Positions 54,054-63,637 of a stretch of 64,000 nt of DNA are shown here, piece by piece (the first letter of the stretch is position 1; each line of letters starts with the position of its first letter). This DNA is from Poriferisodalis sp965208925 (GTDB taxonomy: Bacteria > Actinomycetota > Acidimicrobiia > Acidimicrobiales > Poriferisodalaceae): assembly GCF_965208925.1 (NCBI RefSeq), contig NZ_OZ242364.1, positions 3,286,001 to 3,350,000 on the forward strand. The letters run 5' to 3'. A program made the position numbers and the translations under genes. Below the pieces are notes generated by a model. That model worked only from the letters and a program-made list of their open reading frames with translations. It had not been told where the DNA came from and did not search any database.

Positions 54054-55130
54054 TTATCGCGAGACAACTTCCGACAGCGCCTCGAGAAAGCGATCGTTCT
54101 CGGGCGGCGTTCCCACCGTGACCCGCAGGCAGTCGGCCAGCCGGGGCCAGCCCGAGCAGTTTCTCACCAGCACCGAGCGATCCACGAGCGCCTGCCACAC
54201 ATCGTCGCCGCCGTGCCCGCTGGGCGTGGTGCGAAAGAGGATGAAGTTGGACTGCGAGGGCCAGACGTCGAGGCCCAGTCGCGTCAGCGAATGCTCGATT
54301 CGCTGACGCTCCGAGACGATGGCTGCCACGCGCTGTTCCATCTGGTCGGCGAACCGCAGCGCCACCCGTCCGGCAATCTGCTTGAAGGCGTCCACGTGGT
54401 ACGGCAGCACCACCTTCTCGAACTCGGCGGTCATGCCGGCGGGGACGACCGCGTAGCCCAGGCGTGCTCCGGCCATCGCCCACGTCTTGGAGTAGGTGCG
54501 CGTGACGACGAGGTTGCCGGGTCCGCCGGCGGCGTCGCACAGGTCGATGGCGCTCCAGTCGGCGAACTGCCCGTAGGCCTCGTCGACCACGACGAGGCCC
54601 GAGGCGATCTCCAGCGCCCGTTCGAGCACCTCGAGCCGCTCGGGCGTGCCGGTGGGATTGTTGGGCGAGCACAGGAACACGATCGACGGCTGGTGCCGCT
54701 CGATGACTCGCTCGAGCTCGTACACGCTGACGCTGCCATCGGCATGGCGCTCGCTTTCGACGACAGCGCATTGGGTGCTGCGTGCGATCTGGCCGTACAT
54801 CGCATAGGTGGGCTCGAAGGTGGCGACGCTGCGGCCCGCTCCCCCATAGGTCAGGCACAGCGTTTGCAGCACCTCGTTGGACCCGTTGGCCACGAAGATC
54901 CGGTCAGGACCGGTGCCGTGCAGCGCCGCCAGGTCGGCTCGCAGCGCGGCGGCCGTGCGGTCGGGGTAACGATGCCAGTCAACGCTGCGCAGCTCGGCGG
55001 CGAGCGCCTCGGCAAACTCCGGCGGCGGCCCGACCGGCGCCTCGTTGGTGTTGAGGCGCACTTCCACGTCGATCTGCGGCGAGTGGTAGCCGTCGAGCAG
55101 GCGCAGGTCGTCCCGCACTGCCGGCTTCAT
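54054..55130 (-). CDS. hisC: Histidinol-phosphate aminotransferase
   Basis: PLP-dependent aminotransferase of 358 residues. The substrate motif LNTNEAPVGPP, the SPNNPTGT motif, the DEAYG Asp and the cofactor Lys in RTYSKTWAMAG are present. ATG 55130 overlaps the hisD stop as ATGA, which sets the start and couples the two genes. Confidence 0.95.
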   Translation of the reverse strand: MKPAVRDDLRLLDGYHSPQIDVEVRLNTNEAPVGPPPEFAEALAAELRSVDWHRYPDRTAAALRADLAALHGTGPDRIFVANGSNEVLQTLCLTYGGAGRSVATFEPTYAMYGQIARSTQCAVVESERHADGSVSVYELERVIERHQPSIVFLCSPNNPTGTPERLEVLERALEIASGLVVVDEAYGQFADWSAIDLCDAAGGPGNLVVTRTYSKTWAMAGARLGYAVVPAGMTAEFEKVVLPYHVDAFKQIAGRVALRFADQMEQRVAAIVSERQRIEHSLTRLGLDVWPSQSNFILFRTTPSGHGGDDVWQALVDRSVLVRNCSGWPRLADCLRVTVGTPPENDRFLEALSEVVSR

Positions 55131-56476
55131 GGCCGTACCCCCGATGCGGCCCACTCCTTGCGGCGCGACACCGAGGCAGCGTGCGCCCACAGGCCTTCGG
55201 CCTCGGCCAGCTCGGCCACCGCCGGCGCAAGCTGGTCGAAGCCGGCTTCGCTCACGTCGACAATGTGCATGCGCTTGGCGAAATCGTCGGTGGTGAGCGC
55301 TCCGGCGAAACGTGCCGTGCCGGCAGTGGGAAGCACGTGCGAGGGCCCCGCGACGTAGTCGCCGACTGATGCTGGTGCCCACGGCCCGATGAACACAGCG
55401 CCCGCATGGCGGATGCTGCCCACGAGCTCTTCGGCGCCCTCACACATGAGCTGGAGGTGCTCGGGCGCAACGAAGTTGGCGACGAGGGCAGCCTGCGCCG
55501 GCCCGTCCACGAGACACACGAACCCGTCGGCCTCCAGCGTGGCCAGCGTCTCCTCGCGGCGGGGCGAGAGCTCGACGATCTGGCTGATGGCTTCGCAGAC
55601 GGCATCGGCGCAACCGGGATCCCAAGTGACAAGCCAGGCGCGCCCGCCGGGGCCATGCTCGGCCTGCAAGACGACGTCAGTCGCTGCGGCTGCCGGCGGG
55701 CAGCTTGCGTCAGCAATGACAACGATCTCCGACGGTCCCGCGAACGCAGCAGCAACGCCCACATCGCCGGCCACAAGCTGCTTGGCGGTGGCGACCCAGG
55801 CATTTCCGGGCCCGGCCACAACATCGGCTGGCCGAATCGATTCCGTCCCATAAGCGAGCGCCGCAACTGCCTGCACACCGCCCACCCTGTGAACTTCGGT
55901 CACACCGCACAGGTGCGCCGCCGCGAGCACGGTCGCAGGCAGGCCGCCGTCGGGTCCGGGTGGCGAGCACAGCACGATGTCGTCCACCCCAGCGGCGCGA
56001 GCAACCAGCACGGTCATCAGCACGGTGGACGGGTAGGCAGCCAAGCCACCAGGCACATACACGCCCGCCCGGTCGACTGGCTGGCTGACCGACCGCACAG
56101 TGACGCCGTCGCGCTCGTACGTGTGACCCGATGCGGCTTCGGCTCGGTGAAACTCCAGAATGCGCCGGTGGGCGGTCTCCATCGCCGAGCGCAGGCCAAG
56201 TGACAGGCGCTCCCACGCTTCTGAAAGTTCCGAGACCGGCACGAGCGTGTCGGCGATATCGACGCCATCGAAGCGAGCCGTGAGCGCCCGAACAGCCGCG
56301 TCGCCGTCCATTTTGACCTGGGCAATCAGCTGGAGGACGGCGTCCTGCGACACCGCGTCACCCGGCTGCGGGCGCGGCAAGAGACTGGCAAGATCATCGC
56401 CCGACTCATCGCCGAGGCCCCGCAGGTCCAACCGCTCCAGCACGGCGCCGAGGGTACCTTCACCCCTGATCACCAC
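55127..56476 (-). CDS. hisD: Histidinol dehydrogenase
   Basis: Oxidises histidinol to histidine in two NAD-dependent steps; a zinc enzyme of 449 residues. Recognised motifs are YVPGGLAAYPSTVLM, ALAYGTESI and GPSHVLPTAGTARF, with Glu/His zinc ligands in the usual region. The start is GTG 56476. It leads the operon hisD-hisC-hisB-hisH-hisA-hisF; no TANNNT box lies directly before it. The 66-base gap to the divergent surface-protein gene probably holds both promoters. Confidence 0.95.
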   Translation of the reverse strand: MVIRGEGTLGAVLERLDLRGLGDESGDDLASLLPRPQPGDAVSQDAVLQLIAQVKMDGDAAVRALTARFDGVDIADTLVPVSELSEAWERLSLGLRSAMETAHRRILEFHRAEAASGHTYERDGVTVRSVSQPVDRAGVYVPGGLAAYPSTVLMTVLVARAAGVDDIVLCSPPGPDGGLPATVLAAAHLCGVTEVHRVGGVQAVAALAYGTESIRPADVVAGPGNAWVATAKQLVAGDVGVAAAFAGPSEIVVIADASCPPAAAATDVVLQAEHGPGGRAWLVTWDPGCADAVCEAISQIVELSPRREETLATLEADGFVCLVDGPAQAALVANFVAPEHLQLMCEGAEELVGSIRHAGAVFIGPWAPASVGDYVAGPSHVLPTAGTARFAGALTTDDFAKRMHIVDVSEAGFDQLAPAVAELAEAEGLWAHAASVSRRKEWAASGVRP

Positions 56477-56542
56477 TGCTGTGAATTCGAGTCACCTGCA
56501 CACCGTCGCTACAGCGAAGCCACGACGGACCACGGTTTGGCA

Positions 56543-58573
56543 ATGCAACGGTTCCTGCGCGTCTCTGCGGTGCTGCTTGCCGTCATCGGTGGCCTAGCGG
56601 TGCCGCTCTCCGCTGCGACGGCCGCGGCGGGCAGCGAAGACGTTCACGTGTCTCGCTACGGAGGTGCCGATCGGTACGCGACATCGCTCCTCATCGGCGA
56701 GGCCGTGGCAGCCGATGCAGGAGGCTCACTCGAGTGGGTGGTGCTGGTTTCGGGTCGCAGCTGGACCGACGCAGTGGTCGCAGCGCCATTGGCCGGGTTG
56801 CTCAACGCCCCAGTGCTGACCACTCCTTCGGACGAATTGCGCTCAGACGCGGACGCTTTCCTCAAGCGCACCGAAGTGTCGAATGCGTTGATCGTGGGCG
56901 CCGAGAGCGATACCCACGGAGTTGGTCCTGGCGTAGTCGCTGCGCTTGAGGGACTCGACATTCGCGTTGAACGCGTCTCGCGATCCGACCAATACGCGAC
57001 CAGCATTGCTGTCGCCAATCGACTCGGCACACCGGGGGACATGGGTGCGCTGGGCCGTACGGCCATCGTGGCCAGTGGCACGGTGTTCGCGGACGCACTG
57101 GTTGCCGGTGCGTTCGCAGCCCGCGGCCTGCACCCGGTGCTGCTGACCCCGCCGAGCCGCCTGCATCCGGGCGTCGCCGACTATCTGAACCGCGCCCAGA
57201 TCGAGCACGTCGTGCTCATGGGCGGCGGCGCCGCGCTCCACGTCCACGTTGAGGATGCCATCAAGTCGCTCGACATCAGGGTGACCAGGCTCTCTGGCAC
57301 AACTCGATACGACACGGCGATTGCCGCTGCCGAGCTTGTCGTGGGCAAGTACGGAAACTCGTGTTTCACGGCAGGGCGCTTCGGCGTCGCTCGCGCCCGG
57401 GTGCCGTTCGACTCCTTCAGCGCCGCACCTCTACTCGGCCGCCTCTGCGCACCATTGCTGCTCGCAGATCCTCACGCCATTCCCCGGTCAACTGCTGCCA
57501 TGCTCAATCGCGCCCGTGGTCTCCCGACTGCCGCCACAGGCAAGAGTGTGAATTTGCATGTATTTGGCGGCAGTGCCGCAGTCTCCAGCTTCGCCATCAA
57601 CAACTATCGCGCTGACCCGCTCGGGACTGAGGGTGGCCGGCGGTGGCCGCAGCAACCATGTGTCGCGGAACTCGGCACTGAACCAGCTCCGCTGCTGGAG
57701 AACGTCTATTCACAGCACACCGCTTGGTCATCGGATTGTGGCCGAATTGCCTACGTCGGTGGGACGGAGCGGCACGTATGGGGCTTCTTTGTCGCAGGCC
57801 CCAATGGCGCCAATCCCGTGCAGCTGCCGACACGCGGCGTCGCTTCGCCAGCCTGGTCACCTGACGGCACCAGGTTCGCGTTCGAGCGCTACGCCGGTCG
57901 ACTCGTGAACGGCGATCCTGTCACCCACATCTTCGTTGTGAACGCCGATGGTTCGGATGAGCAACAGCTCACCTCCGGAGACTTCAGCGACAGAACGCCA
58001 AGCTGGTCCCCGGACGGCAAGCGCATCGCGTTCTCACGAGAGCACCTCTGGAACAAACATCGATACCAGAATTACGACGACGTGTACATCGCCGTGATGA
58101 ACGCCGACGGCAGTGATGTGCGAGCGCTCACTCGCGGCGCTGCGGCAGATCACTTTCCTGCGTGGTCGCCAGACGGGAAGTGGATTGCCTATGACAACAA
58201 TCAGAGCCTCTGGGTCATGGACATCGAAGGACGCAACCAGCGCGAGATCGCGCGGGACTACTCGCCCAACGGACACTCTTGGTCACCCGCCAGCGACGCG
58301 CTCACGTACACCGTGGGGGAGTTCGTGACCGACGAGACGTATCGCGCGGGCAAGCGATTCGATCGATCGCTGCGCATCACCACCCTCGACGCCGCCAAGA
58401 CTGTCGAGGTGGTCCGTTACATCAGTCCACTCGAAAGCAGCGTCACGCGCCTCAGGCTCAACATCATCCGTCGACCGCAATGGTCGCCCGACGGCCGCAG
58501 CATCATCTACGAACTCAACAATCGAAATGGCAGCGAGGCACGGACGTATGTGGTCCCCACTCCCGAATTCTGA
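56543..58573 (+). CDS. Secreted cell-wall-binding-repeat protein with TolB-like propeller
   Basis: Predicted exported protein of 676 residues from ATG 56543. A signal peptide (hydrophobic core VSAVLLAVIGGLAVPL, cleavage near the Ala run) leads into three cell wall binding repeat 2 units (about residues 35-330), each with RYGGADRYATS or RYDTA type openings. A WD40-like/TolB propeller follows (about 375-676) with blades marked by WSPDGTRFAF, WSPDGKRIAF, WSPDGKWIAY and WSPDGRSIIY. CWB2 repeats bind wall polymers in Gram-positive bacteria. The role of the propeller is unknown. The next gene is a paralogue whose start region overlaps its end. Confidence 0.88.
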   Translation: MQRFLRVSAVLLAVIGGLAVPLSAATAAAGSEDVHVSRYGGADRYATSLLIGEAVAADAGGSLEWVVLVSGRSWTDAVVAAPLAGLLNAPVLTTPSDELRSDADAFLKRTEVSNALIVGAESDTHGVGPGVVAALEGLDIRVERVSRSDQYATSIAVANRLGTPGDMGALGRTAIVASGTVFADALVAGAFAARGLHPVLLTPPSRLHPGVADYLNRAQIEHVVLMGGGAALHVHVEDAIKSLDIRVTRLSGTTRYDTAIAAAELVVGKYGNSCFTAGRFGVARARVPFDSFSAAPLLGRLCAPLLLADPHAIPRSTAAMLNRARGLPTAATGKSVNLHVFGGSAAVSSFAINNYRADPLGTEGGRRWPQQPCVAELGTEPAPLLENVYSQHTAWSSDCGRIAYVGGTERHVWGFFVAGPNGANPVQLPTRGVASPAWSPDGTRFAFERYAGRLVNGDPVTHIFVVNADGSDEQQLTSGDFSDRTPSWSPDGKRIAFSREHLWNKHRYQNYDDVYIAVMNADGSDVRALTRGAAADHFPAWSPDGKWIAYDNNQSLWVMDIEGRNQREIARDYSPNGHSWSPASDALTYTVGEFVTDETYRAGKRFDRSLRITTLDAAKTVEVVRYISPLESSVTRLRLNIIRRPQWSPDGRSIIYELNNRNGSEARTYVVPTPEF

Positions 58574-58634
58574 GGCCCCCGAGGATGCAGCCATCGCGCT
58601 GGACCGACCGACTCGATTTGGCTGGCGCCGACTT

Positions 58635-60656
58635 GTGCCGCGGTGCCGTGGACTGAGCGCCGGTCGGCGCGCTCGCGGGAGGTCAGGTCGGGCGTGGGGC
58701 ACCGCAATCGCAACCATCGTCGCTGCGACCCTCGCCGCAGTGCTGCTTCCGGTCTCACCGTTGGGAGCAGTGACGAACCTGTCCGAGATCGATGTCATTC
58801 GCTACGGAGGCGCGGACCGCTACGCAACTTCGCTGCGGGTTGCTCAGGCGGTTGCCGCGAACGCGGGAGGACGCCTCGACTGGGTTGTGATCGTTCCAGG
58901 CGACAGCTGGACCGACGCAGTGGTGGCTGCACCGATAGCCGGGGCACTCAGCGCGCCGGTATTGGCGACTCCGTCCGGCGAGTTGCGCGCCGATGCGTCC
59001 GGCTTCCTGAAGAGCGCGGGTGTCTCCAATGCAGTTGTTGTCGGCGCCGACAGCGACACCGATGGCGTTGGTCCGACAGTCGTCGCAGCACTCGAATCGC
59101 TTGGCATCAGCACCGAACGGGTCACACGAGCCGATCAGTACGCAACTGGGATCGTCGCCGCCCGGAGAATTGGCCAGCCTGGAAGCATGGGGACCCTCGG
59201 GCGCACCGCCGTGATCGCCAACGGCGAGGTGTTCGCGGACGCATTGGTCGCTGGCGCATTTGCTGCACGCGGCTCCCATCCCATTCTGCTCAATCCTCGA
59301 GCGAACCTTCACGGAGGCGTGGCGAGCTACCTCACGAGCGCGGATATCGAGCACGTCGTGCTGATGGGGGGTCCCGGAGCGCTTCACCAAGACGTAGAGG
59401 ATGCGTTGTCGGCGATGGGCCTCAAGGTCACGCGAGTGGCAGGGGCTACCCGGTACGACACCGCCACGGAAGCCGCCGAGCTCATCATCCGTCGCTACGA
59501 CCCCACATGCTTCACGGACCGCCGTGTCGGCCTCGCGCGCGCCCGAGTGCCATTCGACTCATTCAGCGCCGCCCCGCTGCTGGCCCGCCTGTGCACCCCC
59601 CTGCTGCTTGCAGATCCCGACCGGATCCCCGCAGCAACCGCCGAGTACCTCCACCAGGCACGCACCGAAATTGGCGCGTTCACTGGCGACAAGCTGGCTG
59701 TGCATGTCTTCGGCGGCAACGCAGCGGTCTCGGGCACCGCCATCGACAACTATCTCGCCAGCGGAACCACCACTGGCGTTGAGTGCGACCTCGACGTCGG
59801 CGGCGAACCCAAGACGGTCATCGACGATATCGATGCGATCCTTCCTGTTTGGTCACCCGATTGCCGTCGCTTCGCCTACGAGCACAACCGGGAGATCTGG
59901 ACAGCAGATGTCGACGGCGGCAATCGAGTCAAGCTCACGCGCGGTTCGTCCCCGGCGTGGTCGCCTGACGGCACGCGCATTGCGTTTGCCCGCTTCACTG
60001 GTCAGGAGCTGTACCGGGAGGTGGTTGCCCACCTCCACGTCATCAACTCTGATGGAACTGGCGAAGTCCAACTCACCCATTCGATCTCGCAGGACTATGC
60101 ACCACGGTGGTCTCCAGACGGCCGACGGATCTTGTTCCGGCGGATCGACCTGTGGCAAGAGCCAGAGGAATTCTTCGCCAAACGACACCTCGCGATCATC
60201 GATGCCGACGGCACCAATGAAGTCAATCTGGAGTCTCGAGCATTCTTCGGGCAGGCCCACTATTGGACCCATGACGGCGAACGCATCTCCATCAAGGACG
60301 GCGGAGGCGTTGCGACGGTGCGCGACGATGGATCCGATTGGATGCCGGTTTGGGCGGTCACTCTGAGCCGCATCAAGTTCGGCGAGTACGCATGGTCACC
60401 CGATGGCTGCCGGATCGCACTGATGGTCAGCAAAGTCTCATTGGGGGGCGGTCAATACGAGAGCTCCATCAAGGTGCTCAATCTCGAGACCGATGAGGTC
60501 ACGACCGTGGTCCGCTATACGGGCAACATCTTCCAGGCCTTTGACCTCGGTGCGCCGCAATGGTCGCCCGACGGCCGTTTCATCGCCTACCACCTCCACG
60601 ATGGCAAGGTTGTTCCGCAGCGGCCGCTCGTCGTGGCACGAATCCCGCCGGCGTGA
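58635..60656 (+). CDS. Second cell-wall-binding-repeat/TolB-propeller protein (tandem paralogue)
   Basis: About 673 residues if started at GTG 58635, which puts a basic segment just before the hydrophobic signal core (AIATIVAATLAAVLLPV). In-frame upstream codons back to 58527 would overlap the first gene. The layout repeats that of the first gene: three CWB2 units (RYGGADRYATSL, TRADQYATG, RYDTATEAA), then propeller blades with WSPDGTRIAF, WSPDGRRILF, WSPDGCRIAL and WSPDGRFIAY. The two proteins align over their whole length, so a tandem duplication is evident. Confidence 0.85.
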   Translation: MPRCRGLSAGRRARGRSGRAWGTAIATIVAATLAAVLLPVSPLGAVTNLSEIDVIRYGGADRYATSLRVAQAVAANAGGRLDWVVIVPGDSWTDAVVAAPIAGALSAPVLATPSGELRADASGFLKSAGVSNAVVVGADSDTDGVGPTVVAALESLGISTERVTRADQYATGIVAARRIGQPGSMGTLGRTAVIANGEVFADALVAGAFAARGSHPILLNPRANLHGGVASYLTSADIEHVVLMGGPGALHQDVEDALSAMGLKVTRVAGATRYDTATEAAELIIRRYDPTCFTDRRVGLARARVPFDSFSAAPLLARLCTPLLLADPDRIPAATAEYLHQARTEIGAFTGDKLAVHVFGGNAAVSGTAIDNYLASGTTTGVECDLDVGGEPKTVIDDIDAILPVWSPDCRRFAYEHNREIWTADVDGGNRVKLTRGSSPAWSPDGTRIAFARFTGQELYREVVAHLHVINSDGTGEVQLTHSISQDYAPRWSPDGRRILFRRIDLWQEPEEFFAKRHLAIIDADGTNEVNLESRAFFGQAHYWTHDGERISIKDGGGVATVRDDGSDWMPVWAVTLSRIKFGEYAWSPDGCRIALMVSKVSLGGGQYESSIKVLNLETDEVTTVVRYTGNIFQAFDLGAPQWSPDGRFIAYHLHDGKVVPQRPLVVARIPPA

Positions 60657-60679
60657 AGCCCGAAGGGAACCTGCATCGC

Positions 60680-60685
60680 TAGCGT
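60680..60685 (+). promoter_or_regulatory. Putative -10 box (TAGCGT) for the leaderless small gene
   Basis: TAGCGT ends seven bases before GTG 60693. The flanking CGCTAGCGTG is the same as at the EVE-like gene. This box favours GTG 60693 over GTG 60684. Confidence 0.4.
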
Positions 60686-60692
60686 GCCGCGG

Positions 60693-60881
60693 GTGATCAG
60701 TGCTGCGGAGCTATCGTCGATCGAGACGGCTGTGGGCGAATTGGGCAACCGCGTGGCGCAAGCTGCCGATGAGCTGATGGGCACGCCGCACGAGGATGTC
60801 GGCGTGGAGCTCTACGAGGTGGAGCGCTCATTGCGCATGGCTCGCCGCCGCTTGGCCCAAGCCACCGAAGCCCTGCGCTGA
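60693..60881 (+). CDS. Small conserved-looking helical protein
   Basis: A reading of 62 residues from GTG 60693 (65 from 60684). It is rich in Ala, Glu, Leu and Arg with heptad-like spacing (VERSLRMARRRLAQATEAL), so a helical hairpin or coiled coil is likely. I do not recognise a family. It lies between the surface-protein pair and the convergent CitE-like gene. The promoter-like box upstream and a clean stop favour a real gene. Confidence 0.5.
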   Translation: MISAAELSSIETAVGELGNRVAQAADELMGTPHEDVGVELYEVERSLRMARRRLAQATEALR

Positions 60882-60923
60882 GCGTCGGGTCTGTGGCCGT
60901 TGCAGGCGGAACCCGCGATGCGG

Positions 60924-61841
60924 TCAGGACCGCGCCGCAATCGCCCCGGCGGTAGCGACGATCTTGCGGGCCCGGGTGAGGTGCGGAACGTCCACCATCT
61001 GGCCCTTGTGGGCGAATGCCATGAGACCGGCGGCCTCAGCCTCGGCAAACGCTTCGAGCAGCTCGCGAGCGTCGGCCATCTCGGCATCGCTCGGCGTGAA
61101 CGCGGCGTTGACGATGTCGATCTGAGCAGGATGGATGGTGATCTTGCCGGTGAAGCCCATCGCGGCTGACGTCGCGCACTCGGCGGCCAACCCCTCGTTG
61201 TCCCGGAAGTCCACGAACACTGTGTCGAGCGGCTGCTTGCCCCACGCCGTGGCCCCCACCAGGCACATCACCCGGGCGTACTCGAAGACCGGCAGGTAAG
61301 CGCCAGCAGCGTCCCGGTTGGCCTTCGAACCCATGGCCGCGGAGAGATCCTCTGCACCCCAGCTCAGCGCATCCACCCTGTCGTGGCGGGCCAGTTCGCC
61401 GATGTTCAGCAACCCCTGCGGCGTCTCGGTACCCAGCACCAGCAGCATCACGCCGCCGGGCGGGTGGCCGTGCTCGGCCTCCCAGCGGGCGATCATGCTG
61501 TCCAGCTCGACGACCTCTGCTGCATTGTTCACCTTCGGCACCAGGTAGGCGTCGGGCGCCGAGACCATCGTCTCGGCGATGTCGGCGGCGCACCACGGGC
61601 TGTCGAGCGGATTGATGCGCACCACCCGCTCCTTGGCGCCGAAGTCGACATCGGCGAGCCAGCCCGCAACCGTGGCGCGGGCACTGTCCTTGTTGTCGGG
61701 GGTGACAGCGTCCTCGAGATCCAGCACGAGGCTGTCGGCATCGGTCGCGATCGACTTCTCCAGCATGCGTTCATTCGCACCGGGCACAAAGTGCGACGAC
61801 CTGCGCACCGTGCCGCTGCCGGGATTCGCAGGCTCAGTCAT
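60924..61841 (-). CDS. HpcH/HpaI aldolase, CitE-like acyl-CoA lyase
   Basis: Member of the citrate lyase beta / malyl-CoA lyase family, 305 residues. HFVPGANERMLEKS, LVLDLEDAV, RINPLDS and the IHPAQIDIVNAAF motif define the family; the Asp and Glu metal ligands are in LDLEDAV and in the GTETPQG region. Cleavage or formation of malyl- or citramalyl-CoA is likely. ATG 61841 has GAGGAG upstream. No citrate lyase alpha or gamma gene is present, as for stand-alone CitE-like enzymes. Confidence 0.88.
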   Translation of the reverse strand: MTEPANPGSGTVRRSSHFVPGANERMLEKSIATDADSLVLDLEDAVTPDNKDSARATVAGWLADVDFGAKERVVRINPLDSPWCAADIAETMVSAPDAYLVPKVNNAAEVVELDSMIARWEAEHGHPPGGVMLLVLGTETPQGLLNIGELARHDRVDALSWGAEDLSAAMGSKANRDAAGAYLPVFEYARVMCLVGATAWGKQPLDTVFVDFRDNEGLAAECATSAAMGFTGKITIHPAQIDIVNAAFTPSDAEMADARELLEAFAEAEAAGLMAFAHKGQMVDVPHLTRARKIVATAGAIAARS

Positions 61842-61895
61842 TCGGTCAAATCTCCTCGGTTTCAAGCTCACATCGCAGCCAGCGTCGGTGCCGCG

Positions 61896-62537
61896 TCAGG
61901 CCGCAAAGGCACTCGGGCAGAAGTCGTTGAGCACGCAGTCATCGCACGCAGGCTTGCGAGACGAGCAGACGCGCCTGCCGTGCAAGATCAGCCGCAAGCT
62001 GAAGTCGCCCCGCTCGTACTGGGGGATCATCGGATTCAAGGCCAGCTCCACCTTGACCGGATCCTCCTCGGCAGTGATACCGAGACGCCGTACCAAGCGG
62101 CCGACATGGGTGTCCACCGGCAGCCCCGGCAAATCGAACGCCACCGAGCGAATGACGTTGGCGGTCTTGCGGCCGACTCCCGGCAGCTTCACCAAGTCAG
62201 CCAAGCCGGTCGGTACCTCGCCGCCGTAGTCGGCCAGCAGCCGGCGGGCCATTCCCTGCAGGTTGCGCGCCTTGCTGCGGAAGAAACCGGTGGGATGCAC
62301 CAGTTCTTCGAGGTCGTCGAGATCGGCGGACGCCAGTGCTTCGGCGTCGGGATACTTCGCGAACACTGCCGGAACCGTGGCATTGACACGGGCATCGGTG
62401 CACTGTGCAGACAGGATCGTCGCCACCAGCAGCTCGAACGGGTTGCGATGGTCCAACTCGCAGACGGCCTCGTACTCATCCTTGAGTCGCTCATGAGTTC
62501 GCTGGGCGCGCCCCTTGGGCGATCGCGGCTTGGCCAT
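61896..62537 (-). CDS. nth: Endonuclease III
   Basis: DNA glycosylase/AP lyase for oxidised pyrimidines, 213 residues. The helix-hairpin-helix LVKLPGVGRKTANVI holds the catalytic Lys, the catalytic Asp is in LPVDTHVGRL, and the C terminus binds a [4Fe-4S] cluster through CSSRKPACDDCVLNDFC. It lies nine bases after rlmN on the same strand. Confidence 0.96.
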   Translation of the reverse strand: MAKPRSPKGRAQRTHERLKDEYEAVCELDHRNPFELLVATILSAQCTDARVNATVPAVFAKYPDAEALASADLDDLEELVHPTGFFRSKARNLQGMARRLLADYGGEVPTGLADLVKLPGVGRKTANVIRSVAFDLPGLPVDTHVGRLVRRLGITAEEDPVKVELALNPMIPQYERGDFSLRLILHGRRVCSSRKPACDDCVLNDFCPSAFAA

Positions 62538-62546
62538 GGCGAGTGT

Positions 62547-63623
62547 CTAGCGCTCTGCCTGCGAGCGTGCGCCGCGACCGCCCTTGCGAACCGCAACGAG
62601 CTTGTCGGCGCGCAGCTGGCCGCATGCGGCATCGATCGACGTGCCGCGATTCTGGCGCACGGTGGCGTTCACGCCATGGGACGACAGCTCGGCGGCGAAC
62701 TGCTCAATTCGCCCGGCCGGCGAGGGCTGGTGGCCGTATCCCGGGGTGGGATTCAGCGGAATGAGGTTGACATGGGCTGCCAGCGGCCGTGCGTACGCCG
62801 CAAGCTCGGCCGCATCACGGTCGGTGTCGTTGATGCCGCCGATCATCGCCCACTCGAAACTGATGCGCCGTCGCTTGGCGCGGCGATAGTCGGCCAGCGA
62901 GCGCGCCAGGTCGCGCAACGGATACGTGCGATTGATGGGCGCTATGCGGTTGCGCAGACGGTCATTGGCGGCATGCAGCGACACCGCCAGGTTGACCGGC
63001 AATGCCTCCGCCGCAAGGCGCGCAATGCCGGGAATGACACCGACGGTCGACACGGTGATGTGTCTGGCGCCGATGCCCATGTCGCCCTGAAACCGCTCCA
63101 CCGCTGCCCACACTGCCTCGTAGTTGGCGAGCGGCTCGCCCATGCCCATGAATACGACATTGACGGCTCGTTCGTCTGAGCCTGCCTCCCGCAGCGTGCC
63201 CAGCACTTGCTCGACAATCTCGCCCACACTCAGGTTGCGGTCGAAGCCCACCTGGCCTGTCGCACAGAAACTGCACGCCATCGCGCAGCCGGCCTGGCTG
63301 CTGATGCACAGCGTCGTCCGGTTCCGGTAGCGCATCAGCACCGACTCCACCAGGTGGCCGTCACGCAGCGACCACAGGTGCTTGGTGGTGGTGCCCCGGT
63401 CCGCCGACTGCGTGCGGACGAGCGTCAGCGCGGGCGGCAGCAACTCGCCGATGGCCTGGCGCAGGCTCTTGGGAACGTTGGTGAGTTCAGCGAGCGTGCG
63501 GCGCTGCCGGTACAGGCCCTCCCACACTTGGTCCAGCCGGTAGGCGGGCTCGCCGTCGAGCAGTTCCCCCAGCTCTGCCCGACCCAGATCACAGAGCGAG
63601 GGATCGGCGCCGGGGGTTGTCAC
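62547..63623 (-). CDS. rlmN: Dual-specificity 23S rRNA/tRNA methyltransferase RlmN
   Basis: Radical SAM enzyme that methylates C2 of adenosine in 23S rRNA and some tRNAs; 358 residues. The cluster ligands are C113, C117 and C120 in GCAMACSFCATG. GMGEPLANYEAV and the C-terminal Cys in DAACGQLRAD, which takes part in catalysis, are present. The start is GTG 63623, 14 bases after the mshD stop; a longer open reading upstream only shadows mshD. Confidence 0.95.
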   Translation of the reverse strand: MTTPGADPSLCDLGRAELGELLDGEPAYRLDQVWEGLYRQRRTLAELTNVPKSLRQAIGELLPPALTLVRTQSADRGTTTKHLWSLRDGHLVESVLMRYRNRTTLCISSQAGCAMACSFCATGQVGFDRNLSVGEIVEQVLGTLREAGSDERAVNVVFMGMGEPLANYEAVWAAVERFQGDMGIGARHITVSTVGVIPGIARLAAEALPVNLAVSLHAANDRLRNRIAPINRTYPLRDLARSLADYRRAKRRRISFEWAMIGGINDTDRDAAELAAYARPLAAHVNLIPLNPTPGYGHQPSPAGRIEQFAAELSSHGVNATVRQNRGTSIDAACGQLRADKLVAVRKGGRGARSQAER

Positions 63624-63637
63624 GGCCGTTCCGCCCG

